A DNA stretch of 64,000 bases from JBMYTN01 sp049604415. Its GTDB lineage: Bacteria; Pseudomonadota; Alphaproteobacteria; Rhodospirillales; Rhodospirillaceae. The notes beneath the pieces are model-generated. The model made no database searches. It was not told the origin of the DNA and saw only the letters and a program-made list of their open reading frames with translations. A program made the position numbers and the translations under genes. The stretch lies in the NCBI GenBank assembly GCA_049604415.1, contig JBMYTN010000006.1, forward strand, positions 62,001 to 126,000, given 5' to 3'. Shown piece by piece: positions 36,048 to 45,350 of this stretch. Each line of letters starts with the position of its first letter. The stretch's first letter is position 1.

Positions 36048-36192
36048 GGGCGATCTTCAGGATCGCCCCTTCCGCACATACAAAAAAGAAGGGCGATCAA
36101 AAAAATCGCCCCAATCGCCGCCATAAGGCGGGCGGTCTTCAGAATCGCTCCTTCTGCACACACAAAAAAAAGGGCGATCAAGAAGATCGCCC
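36048..36192. repeat. Tandemly duplicated hairpin block (four stem-loops)
   Basis: Two roughly 82-base copies of the same module. Each has a hairpin with arms GGGCGATC/GATCGCCC and loop TTCAG (36048-36068; degenerate at 36130-36150), a linker CTTCYGCACAYACAAAAAA, and a second hairpin (36091-36111; 36172-36192). Read on the minus strand, the second hairpins are followed by T runs (8 T from 36171 down to 36164; TTCTTTTTT from 36090), so they would act as terminators for minus-strand transcription coming from the gene at 36590-37987. The rest of 36024-36589 holds one REP-like element and nothing else I recognise. Confidence 0.8.
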
Positions 36193-36468
36193 GTGAGGTG
36201 CAAGTGGAAGTGAAGGCTAAAGACACCGAACGAAGGAGAGATCCCGAGGAGCCCTCCTTCAGAAGGCATGTTGTTGATAAAGTTTGATCTGCTGCCCTGC
36301 AACAAGAAAATTAAAAACGACGTGATTCCGAAATAAAATTACTCAAAATTTTCTCTTTGAGAGAATTGCTCGGATGCGATGCACCAATGCAGAGCCTAAA
36401 TCCTAACGGTGAGCCATTCAGGCAAAAGCGATGGCTGCGGACTCGGAGGGCTTCGTCTGGAGTCGGTC

Positions 36469-36513
36469 TAGGCCGTAAACTCATAAACGTCCCGTTTATG
36501 AGTCTAAGGCCTA
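36469..36513. repeat. REP-like palindromic element, copy 1
   Basis: 45 bases: arms of 21 bases around a TCC loop. The left arm begins TAGGCCGTAAACTCATAAACG; the right arm is its near-exact reverse complement (two mismatched positions near GTCTAA). Lies between the convergent SPFH gene and the membrane-protein gene at 36590. Two further copies are at 39663 and 61856. Confidence 0.85.
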
Positions 36514-36589
36514 ATACGGCTTTCCCGTTTCAGCTTTCGCCGGTAAGCCTTCAGGACCAAGCCTTTGTCCGGCGATCGTGACGTGCGTT

Positions 36590-37987
36590 TCAACGCCGGA
36601 AGAGCACGATAAGACGATCAGGATCCTCCGAGTCGAGGGCCGGGATATCGATGGCATGCAGAGGTAAAAGCTTTCGGCTGACCTCTGGTGACAGGTCCAG
36701 TGTGGGAGCGGGTCCGGATAGAACGATCAACGCATAGTCGGTTTCCTGGTCAAGGGCCCACCGGGCGACGGCTTCGGCATTGCTTTGGCTTTGATTGGCA
36801 CGTTCCAGATCGTGTTCCAAAACCTTGCCCGGACGATCGGGTAACGGCCAAAGCCTGCTCCAGCCATCTGGGTCCAAGGCAATGCTGCTCCCTGGCATGA
36901 TGGCACTGTCTAAGCTTTCTATGGCCGCGCGTTGCCCCGCGTGGATTTGACGATGGAAACCGGGCTGCTTTGCCAGCAGTGCTTTGCCAGAGCAAACCAA
37001 TAAAACGGTGCCAGCAGCCATGGCCAATGCGGGGCCAAATGGATCGGGCAGCGGGCTGATCAACAGATTTCCTGCCAGAGCCGCAGCCAAGAGAAGCAAG
37101 TGTTTCAGCCATAGGGGCTGAAGCAACGCAGTCCAGCGAAAGATCCTGTCTGCTCCGAGAGGACCAGCGGGGATCAGTCTTGATAGGGTATCCCGCCAAG
37201 TGGTCGAGGACCACCGGCACTGGTCCAAGCTCCAGCGGCGCAGAATGCCGAGATGGAGGGTTTCCAAGGCAAGCATGGAGGCGAAGCCAAGGACAACTGC
37301 CAGAAGCAGGTCTCCTGGTGAACTGCCGAGCATAAAGCTTAAGAGGAGGACCAGAGTCAGCGCAAAGGCGGCAAAAGCGGGATGGAACAGGATGATCACA
37401 CTTACCAAGATCGCAAGAGTGATGTGGTTGGCGAGAAACAGGTCGGGCCCCCAGGTTGCGCAAGCCAAAATCCCGAGCAGGGCTGGGGTGACGATGGTTT
37501 CGGGCAGCAGCAAGGGCTGGTTCAGGAACTGGTCTATGTTGATCAGAAAGACCAAGGCCAAACACCAGCCCCAGGGGGAGGGGGCGAGGGTTACAAGCAG
37601 CAATGCTGTTAGCAGATTGGAGATGAAACAGAGCGGCACGGTGACGGCCCGCAGGGCGTTTGGCGAGGGCCCAAAAAAACGTATGGCCAAGGCCGCCAAA
37701 GCGGATGTTCCCAGCCCCCACTGGGCTGAGGGTGGAACGGCGCTCCGTTGGGAGCGGATCTCTGCCAACCGGCCCTGCAATAGGGACATGGCATCCTGGC
37801 AAACCAAGCCTTGATCCCGCAATCGATTGCGAAAAGAGGGATCGATCCGAGCGATGCCGACGCCGATCTCTAACTTTAACCCAAACCGGTCAAGCTTCAG
37901 CTCAGATTGAAGGAACGCGAGACCAAGGCAGAGAGAGCCCAACACCAGAAACGGGATCCAATCTGTGATCCCTGCGAAATCGATCAT
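36590..37987 (-). CDS. Polytopic membrane protein, possible GT-C-type glycosyltransferase
   Basis: 465 residues from ATG 37987 (GTG 37993 also in frame). An N-terminal helix, a soluble loop of about 60 residues, then about nine hydrophobic segments (for example PLCFISNLLTALLLVTLAP and LAMAAGTVLLVCSGKALLA), then a soluble C-terminus of about 120 residues containing SSIALDPDGWSRLWPLPD and ALIVLSGPAPTLDLS. The helix-rich core plus extracytoplasmic C-terminal domain recalls GT-C mannosyltransferase-like proteins, but I see no diagnostic motif. Divergent from a similar-looking membrane protein at 38086, with about 100 bases between them. Confidence 0.6.
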   Translation of the reverse strand: MIDFAGITDWIPFLVLGSLCLGLAFLQSELKLDRFGLKLEIGVGIARIDPSFRNRLRDQGLVCQDAMSLLQGRLAEIRSQRSAVPPSAQWGLGTSALAALAIRFFGPSPNALRAVTVPLCFISNLLTALLLVTLAPSPWGWCLALVFLINIDQFLNQPLLLPETIVTPALLGILACATWGPDLFLANHITLAILVSVIILFHPAFAAFALTLVLLLSFMLGSSPGDLLLAVVLGFASMLALETLHLGILRRWSLDQCRWSSTTWRDTLSRLIPAGPLGADRIFRWTALLQPLWLKHLLLLAAALAGNLLISPLPDPFGPALAMAAGTVLLVCSGKALLAKQPGFHRQIHAGQRAAIESLDSAIMPGSSIALDPDGWSRLWPLPDRPGKVLEHDLERANQSQSNAEAVARWALDQETDYALIVLSGPAPTLDLSPEVSRKLLPLHAIDIPALDSEDPDRLIVLFRR

Positions 37988-38085
37988 GCCCACATGTCCA
38001 CTGGTCCTATATTCTGTCTGTGGTGTTATGGCCTGGGTGCGGCCATTGTTCCAGCTTTGGGTTAGACAATCGACACAGAGGCATT

Positions 38086-39651
38086 ATGGAGGTTTTCGCG
38101 ATCATTCTGGCCCTGGCCTGTGTGGTTCCGGTGATAGTGCTTTGCTGTTGGGCGTGTCATTGGGACGGGCCAGCACCGTTTTTCAACACGGTGCGAAGAG
38201 ACCGGCTGGACCATTGGTTCCTGCATCATTGTGAAAAAATCACCATGACCGATGCCCGGGCTTGGCTGTGGCACCGGCGCTTGGGAACCCGATCAGAAGA
38301 TTTGCGCCCCTATCCGCCGATTTATGCCTTTGGCTTGGCCTCGGCGCTGCCTTGCTTGCTCGGGTTTGCCAGTTTCGGGCTGACCAACCGGGGCATGCGC
38401 GTTCCATTCTTGCTGATGAATGGCGCGGCTTGTGTTGGCATGGTGCTTTGCCTTCAGGCGATGATGCCCTGGTGGGCGGCTCTTACTGCGGCTGCGATCT
38501 TGCTGCTCAATGCCAATCAACTGCACTACATGATGGTCGGCGTGATCGAGCATGTGACCACCATTGCCCTTATTGCGCTGATTACTGTTTTGCTTCTGGT
38601 TCCGGCAACCCTCCTGGACCATCCTTGGATCATTGGCTTTGCCATTGGGGTGCTGATCTGGGTGAAGCAAACCTGCATGGGGATTGTGGCAGTTGCTTTT
38701 GTCGTTCTGTCCGCTGCCCTGGGGGGCTGGTTGGCAGGGCTGGTGGCAGCAGTGGCCTGCCTGCTTGGTGCGGTTTTGGCCGAAGCATTGCAGTTGCTTG
38801 TGATGGCCCGATTGGGCTGGGCCGGGAAACGGTTGCAAAACCTGCGGGAAGCCTTCGCTTTGTTTACCGGGCGCTCGGCGAACAAAGTGAATTCCGCCGT
38901 TATCCCGCTGAAAATGGCCAAACTACGGATCTACCCTTATCTGTTTCGCAATTTGGCAGAATGGTTGTGGTTCACAGGCCCCGATGGTGTCAAAGACCAT
39001 GGAGTGACCGCTTGGGTGGGGTGGGCGTTTTTGAGTGTTTTTAGTCTCACCGGCTTGCTTTGCCTGGTGATAAATGGGGTCAGTCACCCGGTTTCAGCCT
39101 TATTCCTGGCTTTGATGGTGATCATCGGTGCCCATGGTGCTTTTTCCTACTGGCTGAAGCGCAGCGCTCCCTTGTTTCTGCCGATCCTGCTCTGTCAGAT
39201 TTTGTTGCTGGAGACCGTGGCGGTGGCTCTTATGGGGCAACCGGGCTGGTCTCTGGTGCCCCTTGCAGGATTGTTGGTTTTGCAGGTCATGCTGCATGGT
39301 CCGTTGCTGCGCAATTGGGTGCGCCAGCGTCGCACCATCACCAAAGACTTGGCTGATGGTCTCACTGATGTCGTGTCGGAAGAGACCATCTACGCCCATA
39401 ATTACTGCCAGCGCTTTTTTTGGCAGGCCCCTGTGCGGTTTAAGGCCGGGGATGATCAGTGGTACCACAATCAGGACATTATTGAGTGGTTGGCCAAAGA
39501 GCGGGGAACCTATCTGATGACCTCGGCCTATGGTCGGGACGCGGTATTGCCGGACGGGTGTCGGGCGGAAAAACTGGGCGAGTGGCCATCAACCCCGGCC
39601 CATATGTCGGGCAATGACACCTATACCCTGTTCCGGATCACCTGGGTCTAA
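38086..39651 (+). CDS. Polytopic membrane protein, possible GT-C-type glycosyltransferase
   Basis: 521 residues from ATG 38086 (MEVFAIILALA), preceded by AGAGG; the open frame extends 22 codons upstream without a better start. About ten hydrophobic segments (YAFGLASALPCLLGFASFGL, AALTAAAILLLNANQLHYMM and others) and a soluble C-terminus of about 110 residues (NQDIIEWLAKERGTYLMTSA). General plan resembles the divergent neighbour at 36590: a short N-terminal part, helix pairs around an LNANQ/LINIDQ motif, then a soluble tail. The two may be distant paralogues. Ends 12 bases before REP-like copy 2. Function not assignable. Confidence 0.6.
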   Translation: MEVFAIILALACVVPVIVLCCWACHWDGPAPFFNTVRRDRLDHWFLHHCEKITMTDARAWLWHRRLGTRSEDLRPYPPIYAFGLASALPCLLGFASFGLTNRGMRVPFLLMNGAACVGMVLCLQAMMPWWAALTAAAILLLNANQLHYMMVGVIEHVTTIALIALITVLLLVPATLLDHPWIIGFAIGVLIWVKQTCMGIVAVAFVVLSAALGGWLAGLVAAVACLLGAVLAEALQLLVMARLGWAGKRLQNLREAFALFTGRSANKVNSAVIPLKMAKLRIYPYLFRNLAEWLWFTGPDGVKDHGVTAWVGWAFLSVFSLTGLLCLVINGVSHPVSALFLALMVIIGAHGAFSYWLKRSAPLFLPILLCQILLLETVAVALMGQPGWSLVPLAGLLVLQVMLHGPLLRNWVRQRRTITKDLADGLTDVVSEETIYAHNYCQRFFWQAPVRFKAGDDQWYHNQDIIEWLAKERGTYLMTSAYGRDAVLPDGCRAEKLGEWPSTPAHMSGNDTYTLFRITWV

Positions 39652-39662
39652 ACGCCTGGAAC

Positions 39663-39707
39663 CAGGCCGTTGACTCAAAAACGTCCCGTTTATGAGGCTA
39701 CGGCCTA
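39663..39707. repeat. REP-like palindromic element, copy 2
   Basis: Same 21-TCC-21 layout as copies 1 and 3, with a more diverged left arm (AGGCCGTTGACTCAAAAACG). Fills most of the 82-base gap between the convergent genes ending at 39651 and 39734. Confidence 0.85.
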
Positions 39708-39733
39708 AAGGGCCAATACGGGTGGATTAGGCG

Positions 39734-41503
39734 TCAAGCGGCGCTATCTGTGGCAACTTGTTCAGGCGTTTTGCTCTGCCCTGGTGGCAGATCTTTGACC
39801 AGGCGGCGCAGTTGTTGGGTTGTGGCCCGGATCTGTGCGGCTTTTTTGGTTTCCGGAATTTCTTCCTCGCCATTGTTTTCATACCCCGCAGGCAGGATCA
39901 TCTCGCCGGTGATCTCACCTTGGACGCTTTCGATATCGAAATCCGTCGGCTTCATATTGCCCGACTGGATCACCATGTTGGACCAGCCGTAGAGCCAAAT
40001 TGAAAACAGCTTCCCGACATTCTGGATCCGTTTGCGCCGAGACAGCAGCAACAGCAACCCCTTGGTTACAAAATAGACCCGCATCGGATGGAGCAAAAAC
40101 CGTCCCATGCGCAGACTTAAGGATGCCAGAACCAAGCGGTTGCGGATCACATTGCGCAGCAATTCGGCCAAGCTGCCATAGCCCGCCCCTTCCTGGGCGA
40201 TGAAATTGCCGGTTTCTAAATTTTCCACATAGTTCCGCAGCCGTCGATATTGGTGCCGTCCATCTGCGGATGACTTCATAAAATGCACATAGCCCTTAAT
40301 CAGGGTTTCTGTCGGCAGCAAATAGCGGATGTTGGTCTGGAATTTGAAGCGACCGATATGGGCTGCTAAGGGGCGCAAGCGACCGCTCAGCTTCATCCGG
40401 CGATAGAGCGGTGTGCCGGGCAAAGCGACCAGCAGGCCGGGGTTGGAGGTCAGCAAGCAGGACTCTTCCATGCCCTCCAGGGATTTGTCGAAGATTTCCG
40501 GCGTGTCGGAATCAAAGCCGAAGATCAGCCCTGGGGTCACGATGAAGCCATAAGATTGAATTTGACGCAGCGCCTCAGGCAGATCGAACTTCTTCGAGCG
40601 GTTTTGTACCTTGCTCATTTCCAGCAAGGTGTTGGTGTCGAAGGACTCCACACCGATGAACAGAACATCGAACCCAGCCTGGCGCAGCTTGACCATCAAG
40701 GCCGGGTCTTGGGCCAGATTGATGGTCAGCCAAGTGAAAAAGCTGGGTCGGTGACCGGTGCGCTCGCGCCATTCGATCATCTTGTCGGCCACTTCATGGG
40801 CCCAGCGGGGCTCGCCAATGAAGTTATCGCAACACAACATGAAGGACTTCACGCCCAAATTGGCTAGGCGATCCAAATCCTCAATGATCACATCGGGGTC
40901 TTTGTTGTGGGCCCGATTGTTGTCGGTCAAGATCCGGATATCGCAGAATTCGCATAGGAACGGACAGCCTCGGGAGACTTCCAACAGGGTGCCGTAATAG
41001 TGGTGGACGTATTTTTTCAACAGCGCTTGGTCCATGGGCATGGAGCCGCCCATGTTGAAGCGTTGCGGGGCGCGAATGACACGGTCTTCTTCAGATTTGC
41101 CACGCACCGCATCCAGCAAGCGGTTGATGATCAGCTCGCCATCGCCAATGCAGATGTAATCGAAAGGGGTGAATTCGTTCAGCCAACCAGCTTGGTCAAA
41201 GGACCATGTGATCGGGCCGCCAATGGCGAATTTGGCTTTCGGATAGCGGGCTTTCAGGCGCTCTGCCACCCCGCGCATATAGTCCAGATCCTGGTTTAGC
41301 GCGCTAAACAAAAAAGCGTCCGCTTCACCAATCTCATCTTCAGAGCAGATGCGGGTGTCAAACAGATCATAGGTTATGGAGGCGCGGTCTTCTATGAACG
41401 GCGCGATCACCATCGCCCAGAGCGGGGTATAGGCATTGCCGAAATTCTGCCTTGCCTGATAGACCGGATCGGGCGCGTGAATAAAGTGGACGCGGTAAGA
41501 CAT
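39734..41503 (-). CDS. B12-binding-type radical SAM protein
   Basis: 589 residues from ATG 41503; an upstream ATG at 41551 would add 16 residues. N-terminal Rossmann-like region (about 1-150, KFAIGGPITWSFDQ, FDYICIGDGE) resembles the cobalamin-binding domain of the BchE/HpnJ group. SRGCPFLCEFCDIRI (about 178-192) carries the CxxxCxxC cluster ligands, and GVESFDTNTLLEMSKVQN and TPGLIFGFDSDT follow as expected for the radical SAM barrel. The C-terminal about 200 residues match the DUF4070-type tail seen in this group. Such enzymes perform methylations, cyclisations or ring contractions on hopanoids, tetrapyrroles or other lipids; the substrate here cannot be told. No hopanoid genes are adjacent. 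Confidence 0.82.
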   Translation of the reverse strand: MSYRVHFIHAPDPVYQARQNFGNAYTPLWAMVIAPFIEDRASITYDLFDTRICSEDEIGEADAFLFSALNQDLDYMRGVAERLKARYPKAKFAIGGPITWSFDQAGWLNEFTPFDYICIGDGELIINRLLDAVRGKSEEDRVIRAPQRFNMGGSMPMDQALLKKYVHHYYGTLLEVSRGCPFLCEFCDIRILTDNNRAHNKDPDVIIEDLDRLANLGVKSFMLCCDNFIGEPRWAHEVADKMIEWRERTGHRPSFFTWLTINLAQDPALMVKLRQAGFDVLFIGVESFDTNTLLEMSKVQNRSKKFDLPEALRQIQSYGFIVTPGLIFGFDSDTPEIFDKSLEGMEESCLLTSNPGLLVALPGTPLYRRMKLSGRLRPLAAHIGRFKFQTNIRYLLPTETLIKGYVHFMKSSADGRHQYRRLRNYVENLETGNFIAQEGAGYGSLAELLRNVIRNRLVLASLSLRMGRFLLHPMRVYFVTKGLLLLLSRRKRIQNVGKLFSIWLYGWSNMVIQSGNMKPTDFDIESVQGEITGEMILPAGYENNGEEEIPETKKAAQIRATTQQLRRLVKDLPPGQSKTPEQVATDSAA

Positions 41504-41646
41504 TCTGTTTGCCCCGCCAAGCTGTTCCAGTTGGGACTGATCACTCCGCATTCTGCGAAGCCTATATTAGAATGCCAATTGGTTAATTTCTTTTTAAGAC
41601 GCAAGCCAATTCGGTCTCAAAGGTCGGGTTTTCGTCAACTGGCGCA

Positions 41647-42738
41647 CTATGCTTGGGCCTTGGCCAGCTTTTTCGCCCGATTTTCCGCCCCGCGCCGGAT
41701 GCGGTTGAACACACCGGTCAGCCCCATGGCTTTGCGCATGTCTTTCAGGGTGTTTTGGGCGATCGCTCGAACCTTTTCCGTACCCTCGGCAATGACCTCG
41801 TCCACATAGCCAGTTTTGGCTTCGGCTTCGGCGGTGCGCTCCCGGATCGGGGTCAGGAAGCCTTCAATGGCTTCGGTCAGCAGGCCTTTAACTTCCGTAT
41901 CGCCGACCTTGCCAGCACGGTAGCGGGTCTTCAGCTCCTCGACCTGGTCTTTGTTCGGGTTGAAAATGTCGTGATAGATGAAGACCGGGTTGCCCTCGAC
42001 CTTGCCTGGGATGTCGGCGCGGATCCGGTTCGGGTCGGTGAACATGGAGTTCACTTTTTTCGCCACGGTCTTGCTGTCATCGGACAGGAAGATGCAATTG
42101 CCCAGGGATTTGGACATTTTGGCCCCGCCATCCAAGCCAACCAATGACGGGGTCTCGCTGACCATCACATCGGGGATCGGGAACACTTCGCCATAGGTTT
42201 GGTTAAAGCGCCGAGCGATTTCCCGGGTGATCTCCACATGGGCCACATTGTCCTTGCCGACCGGCACCAGATGGGCCTTGGGCATCAAGATATCTGCCGA
42301 TTGCAGCAACGGGTAAGAGATCAGGGCGAGGGGAATGGACTCTTCGGAAATCTGGGCATCCCGGGCCATATCCTTGATGCTCGGCAGCCGGGTCAGGCGA
42401 TTGACGGTCACCAAATGGGACATCAGCAAGCTGATTTGCGGCACCTCAGGAATGGCCGATTGCAGGTAGATCGTGACTTTGGTCGGGTCGATCCCAGCCC
42501 CGATATAGTCCATCACCATGCCCCGGGCATTGTCGGACACCTTATTGATATGCTCCGGCTCCGATTTGGTGGTCAGCATATGCAAATCGGCAATGATCAG
42601 GATGGTGTCATATTGATCCTGCAGGGCGGCACGGTTTTGCAGCGAGCCAACATAATGCCCCAAATGCAGCCGCCCTGTGGGGCGGTCGCCGGTCAAGATA
42701 CGCTTCTTCTCTGGGGTCGAAACTGGGCTGTCGGTCAT
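41647..42738 (-). CDS. trpS: Tryptophanyl-tRNA synthetase
   Basis: 363 residues. Class I signature HLGHY in TGDRPTGRLHLGHYVGSL and KMSKS in GGAKMSKSLGN. GDRPTG, IADLHMLTT and LLQSADIL follow the bacterial TrpRS pattern. Charges tRNA-Trp in the cytoplasm. ATG 42738; ends 143 bases upstream of the radical SAM start on the same strand, without clear coupling. Core housekeeping gene of normal length. Confidence 0.95.
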   Translation of the reverse strand: MTDSPVSTPEKKRILTGDRPTGRLHLGHYVGSLQNRAALQDQYDTILIIADLHMLTTKSEPEHINKVSDNARGMVMDYIGAGIDPTKVTIYLQSAIPEVPQISLLMSHLVTVNRLTRLPSIKDMARDAQISEESIPLALISYPLLQSADILMPKAHLVPVGKDNVAHVEITREIARRFNQTYGEVFPIPDVMVSETPSLVGLDGGAKMSKSLGNCIFLSDDSKTVAKKVNSMFTDPNRIRADIPGKVEGNPVFIYHDIFNPNKDQVEELKTRYRAGKVGDTEVKGLLTEAIEGFLTPIRERTAEAEAKTGYVDEVIAEGTEKVRAIAQNTLKDMRKAMGLTGVFNRIRRGAENRAKKLAKAQA

Positions 42739-42877
42739 GGGAGGGCTCGCTAGGGAACAATGGGGACAGGAAGGCGCTTCCTGCTACCCCTCCGACCGCG
42801 CGATGTCCATAGCCAAATCAAGCGGGGCAGGGTCCCAAGGCTGATTCATGGCCTGGCTCCGGTGGCAGTCCAAGCAT

Positions 42878-45061
42878 TCACCGCCGTCGTGACCGCGCCT
42901 TGTTTTTCGCTTTCGCCTTGGCGCTGGACTTGGCCGCAGCACCACGCCCCCTGGCTGCGGAGGCGCGATAGGGGGCAACCGGGCCCGCATCGGCCAAGCC
43001 ATCCGCTGGAACGCCCAGCTCCATGGCTTCCAGGCGTTTGATCTCATCACGCAGCCGGGCGGCTTCTTCGAATTCCAGGTCAGCCGCAGCGGCGCGCATG
43101 CTCTTTTCCAGCTCGGCAATATGGGTGCGCAGATTGTCGCCCGCCAAATATGGGTCTTGGCCATCACCATCCTGCAGCGCGTCGACGGTGACATAGTCCT
43201 GCTCATACACACTTTGCAACACATCGGAGATCCGGGAGCGCACCGTCTCCGGCGTGATGCCATGCAGGGCGTTATAGGCCTGCTGCTTTTCCCGGCGTCG
43301 GTTGGTCTCGCCAATGGCGTAGTCCAGGCTGTCGGTCATTTTGTCCGCATAGAGGATGACCCGGCCCTCCACATTCCGCGCCGCCCGGCCAATGGTCTGG
43401 ACCAAGGAGGTTTTGGAGCGCAAAAAGCCCTCCTTATCCGCATCCAGGATCGCCACCAACCCGCATTCCGGAATGTCGAGGCCCTCGCGCAGCAGGTTGA
43501 TCCCGACCAGCACATCAAAGCTGCCCAGACGCAAATCGCGGATGATCTCGATCCGCTCCAGGGTGTCGACATCGGAGTGCATATAGCGCACCCGCACCCC
43601 CTGTTCGGTCAAATATTCCGTCAGGTCTTCGGCCATGCGCTTGGTCAGGGTGGTGCAGAGCACGCGCTGGCCCTTCTCGGCACAGAGCTTGGCCTCTGAG
43701 AGCAAATCATCGACCTGGGTTTCCACCGGACGGATGATGCAAACCGGATCCACCAGGCCGGTGGGTCGGATGACCTGCTCGGTGACCACGCCCTGGGTGC
43801 GATCCAGCTCCCACCCGCCCGGCGTTGCCGAGACGAACAGGGATTGCGGGCGCATCACCTCCCACTCCTCGAATTTCAGCGGTCGGTTGTCGACGCAGGA
43901 AGGCAGCCGGAAGCCATAGTCCGCCAAGGTGCTTTTGCGTTGGAAGTCGCCCCGGAACATGCCACCGATTTGGGGCACCGCGACATGGCTTTCATCGACA
44001 AACAGCAAAGCGTCTTCCGGCAGATATTCAAACAGGGTCGGCGGCGGCATGCCCGGTTCGCGCCCGGTCAGATGGCGGGAATAGTTTTCGATGCTTTTGC
44101 AATGCCCGGTGGCCTCGATCATCTCCAGGTCAAAGCGGGTGCGCTGTTCCAGCCGTTGCGCTTCCAACAGCTTGCCTTGATTGGTCAGATTTTCCAGCTG
44201 CTGCTTCAGCTCGGTCTTGATGGTCCGAACCGCTTGGGACAAAGCTGGGCGCGGGGTGACATGGTGGCTGGCGGGATAGACCGTGACGCTTTCCAGGGTC
44301 GCCGTGGTCTCCCCGGTTAGGGGATCGAACTCCTTAATCGCCTCGATCTCATCGCCCCACAGGCCGACCCGCCAGGCCCGGTCCTCATAGTGGGCCGGGA
44401 AGATCTCCACACTGTCGCCCCGGACCCGGAAGCAGCCCCGGGCAAAACCGATGTCATTGCGGGTATATTGGATCTCGACCAGGGTGCGCAGCAGATCCTT
44501 GCGCTCCAAAGTCTGACCGGTTTCCAGCTTCAGGGTCATTTGGGCATAGGACTCGACGGCCCCGATGCCATAGATGCAAGAAACGGAGGCGACGATGACC
44601 ACATCGCGTCGTTCCAGCAGCGCCCGGGTGGCGGCGTGGCGCATCCGGTCGATCTGCTCATTGATCGAGCTGTCCTTCTCGATATAGGTGTCGGTCCGGG
44701 GCACATAGGCTTCAGGCTGGTAGTAGTCGTAATAGGAAACGAAATATTCCACCGCATTGTCCGGGAAGAAGCCTTTGAACTCGCCATAGAGCTGGGCGGC
44801 CAAGGTCTTGTTCGGGGCCAGGATCAGGGTGGGGCGGCCTTGGGCCTCGATGATTTTGGCCATTGTGAAGGTCTTGCCCGACCCGGTGACCCCCAGCAGC
44901 ACCTGATCTCGCTCACCGCCCAAAATGCCGTCATTCAGCTCGCCAATGGCTGTCGGCTGATCCCCGGCGGGTTGATAGTCCGAGGCCATGCGGAAGTCGG
45001 CCCGGGGACCGGCGGCAGGGCGGTTGAACATCGGCAACAGAATGGGGGCGGAGGCGGTCAT
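42878..45061 (-). CDS. uvrB: Excinuclease ABC subunit B
   Basis: 727 residues from ATG 45061. Walker A VTGSGKTFTMA, the damage-binding beta-hairpin region VSYYDYYQPEAYVP, DESH in LFVDESHVAVPQ, SATPG, motif VI QTIGRAARN, and a C-terminal UVR domain (ELEKSMRAAAADLEFEEAARLRDEIK, read in part) are all present. Verifies and loads lesions for UvrC in nucleotide excision repair. The Lys/Arg/Ala-rich C-terminal tail (SSAKAKAKNKARSRRR) is a common alphaproteobacterial extension. The longer open frame to 45151 has an implausible start. Divergent from the aminotransferase gene at 45351. Confidence 0.96.
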   Translation of the reverse strand: MTASAPILLPMFNRPAAGPRADFRMASDYQPAGDQPTAIGELNDGILGGERDQVLLGVTGSGKTFTMAKIIEAQGRPTLILAPNKTLAAQLYGEFKGFFPDNAVEYFVSYYDYYQPEAYVPRTDTYIEKDSSINEQIDRMRHAATRALLERRDVVIVASVSCIYGIGAVESYAQMTLKLETGQTLERKDLLRTLVEIQYTRNDIGFARGCFRVRGDSVEIFPAHYEDRAWRVGLWGDEIEAIKEFDPLTGETTATLESVTVYPASHHVTPRPALSQAVRTIKTELKQQLENLTNQGKLLEAQRLEQRTRFDLEMIEATGHCKSIENYSRHLTGREPGMPPPTLFEYLPEDALLFVDESHVAVPQIGGMFRGDFQRKSTLADYGFRLPSCVDNRPLKFEEWEVMRPQSLFVSATPGGWELDRTQGVVTEQVIRPTGLVDPVCIIRPVETQVDDLLSEAKLCAEKGQRVLCTTLTKRMAEDLTEYLTEQGVRVRYMHSDVDTLERIEIIRDLRLGSFDVLVGINLLREGLDIPECGLVAILDADKEGFLRSKTSLVQTIGRAARNVEGRVILYADKMTDSLDYAIGETNRRREKQQAYNALHGITPETVRSRISDVLQSVYEQDYVTVDALQDGDGQDPYLAGDNLRTHIAELEKSMRAAAADLEFEEAARLRDEIKRLEAMELGVPADGLADAGPVAPYRASAARGRGAAAKSSAKAKAKNKARSRRR

Positions 45062-45350
45062 GGGGCAGGGACACTTGCGTCTGGAGGGCACAACGCGATG
45101 GGCTGTTAGAAGGTATGGTGAAATCTGCCAGATTGCAAAGGGCTGCCCCATATCCGGCGGATGGCTAGGGAGGATCCTGTCACGGCAATACGGGCATTAT
45201 TTTTAGGGATTATTTGGGGTCACCAATGCGCCTTTTTTTGTTTGTTTTCGGGCAGTTTCGCCTTTCGGGGCCTTGCTTGGGCCGTCCGGCGGGCGCATAG
45301 TCCGAGGCGTCGTTTTTTCCACCCAGCTGCCCGAAACGGGATTGAAACCA

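Noticed and set aside
36020..36226. Minus-strand frame with an internal AIFLIAL repeat that looks like a small membrane protein.
   Set aside because: The repetition simply mirrors the duplicated hairpin module; no start signals.
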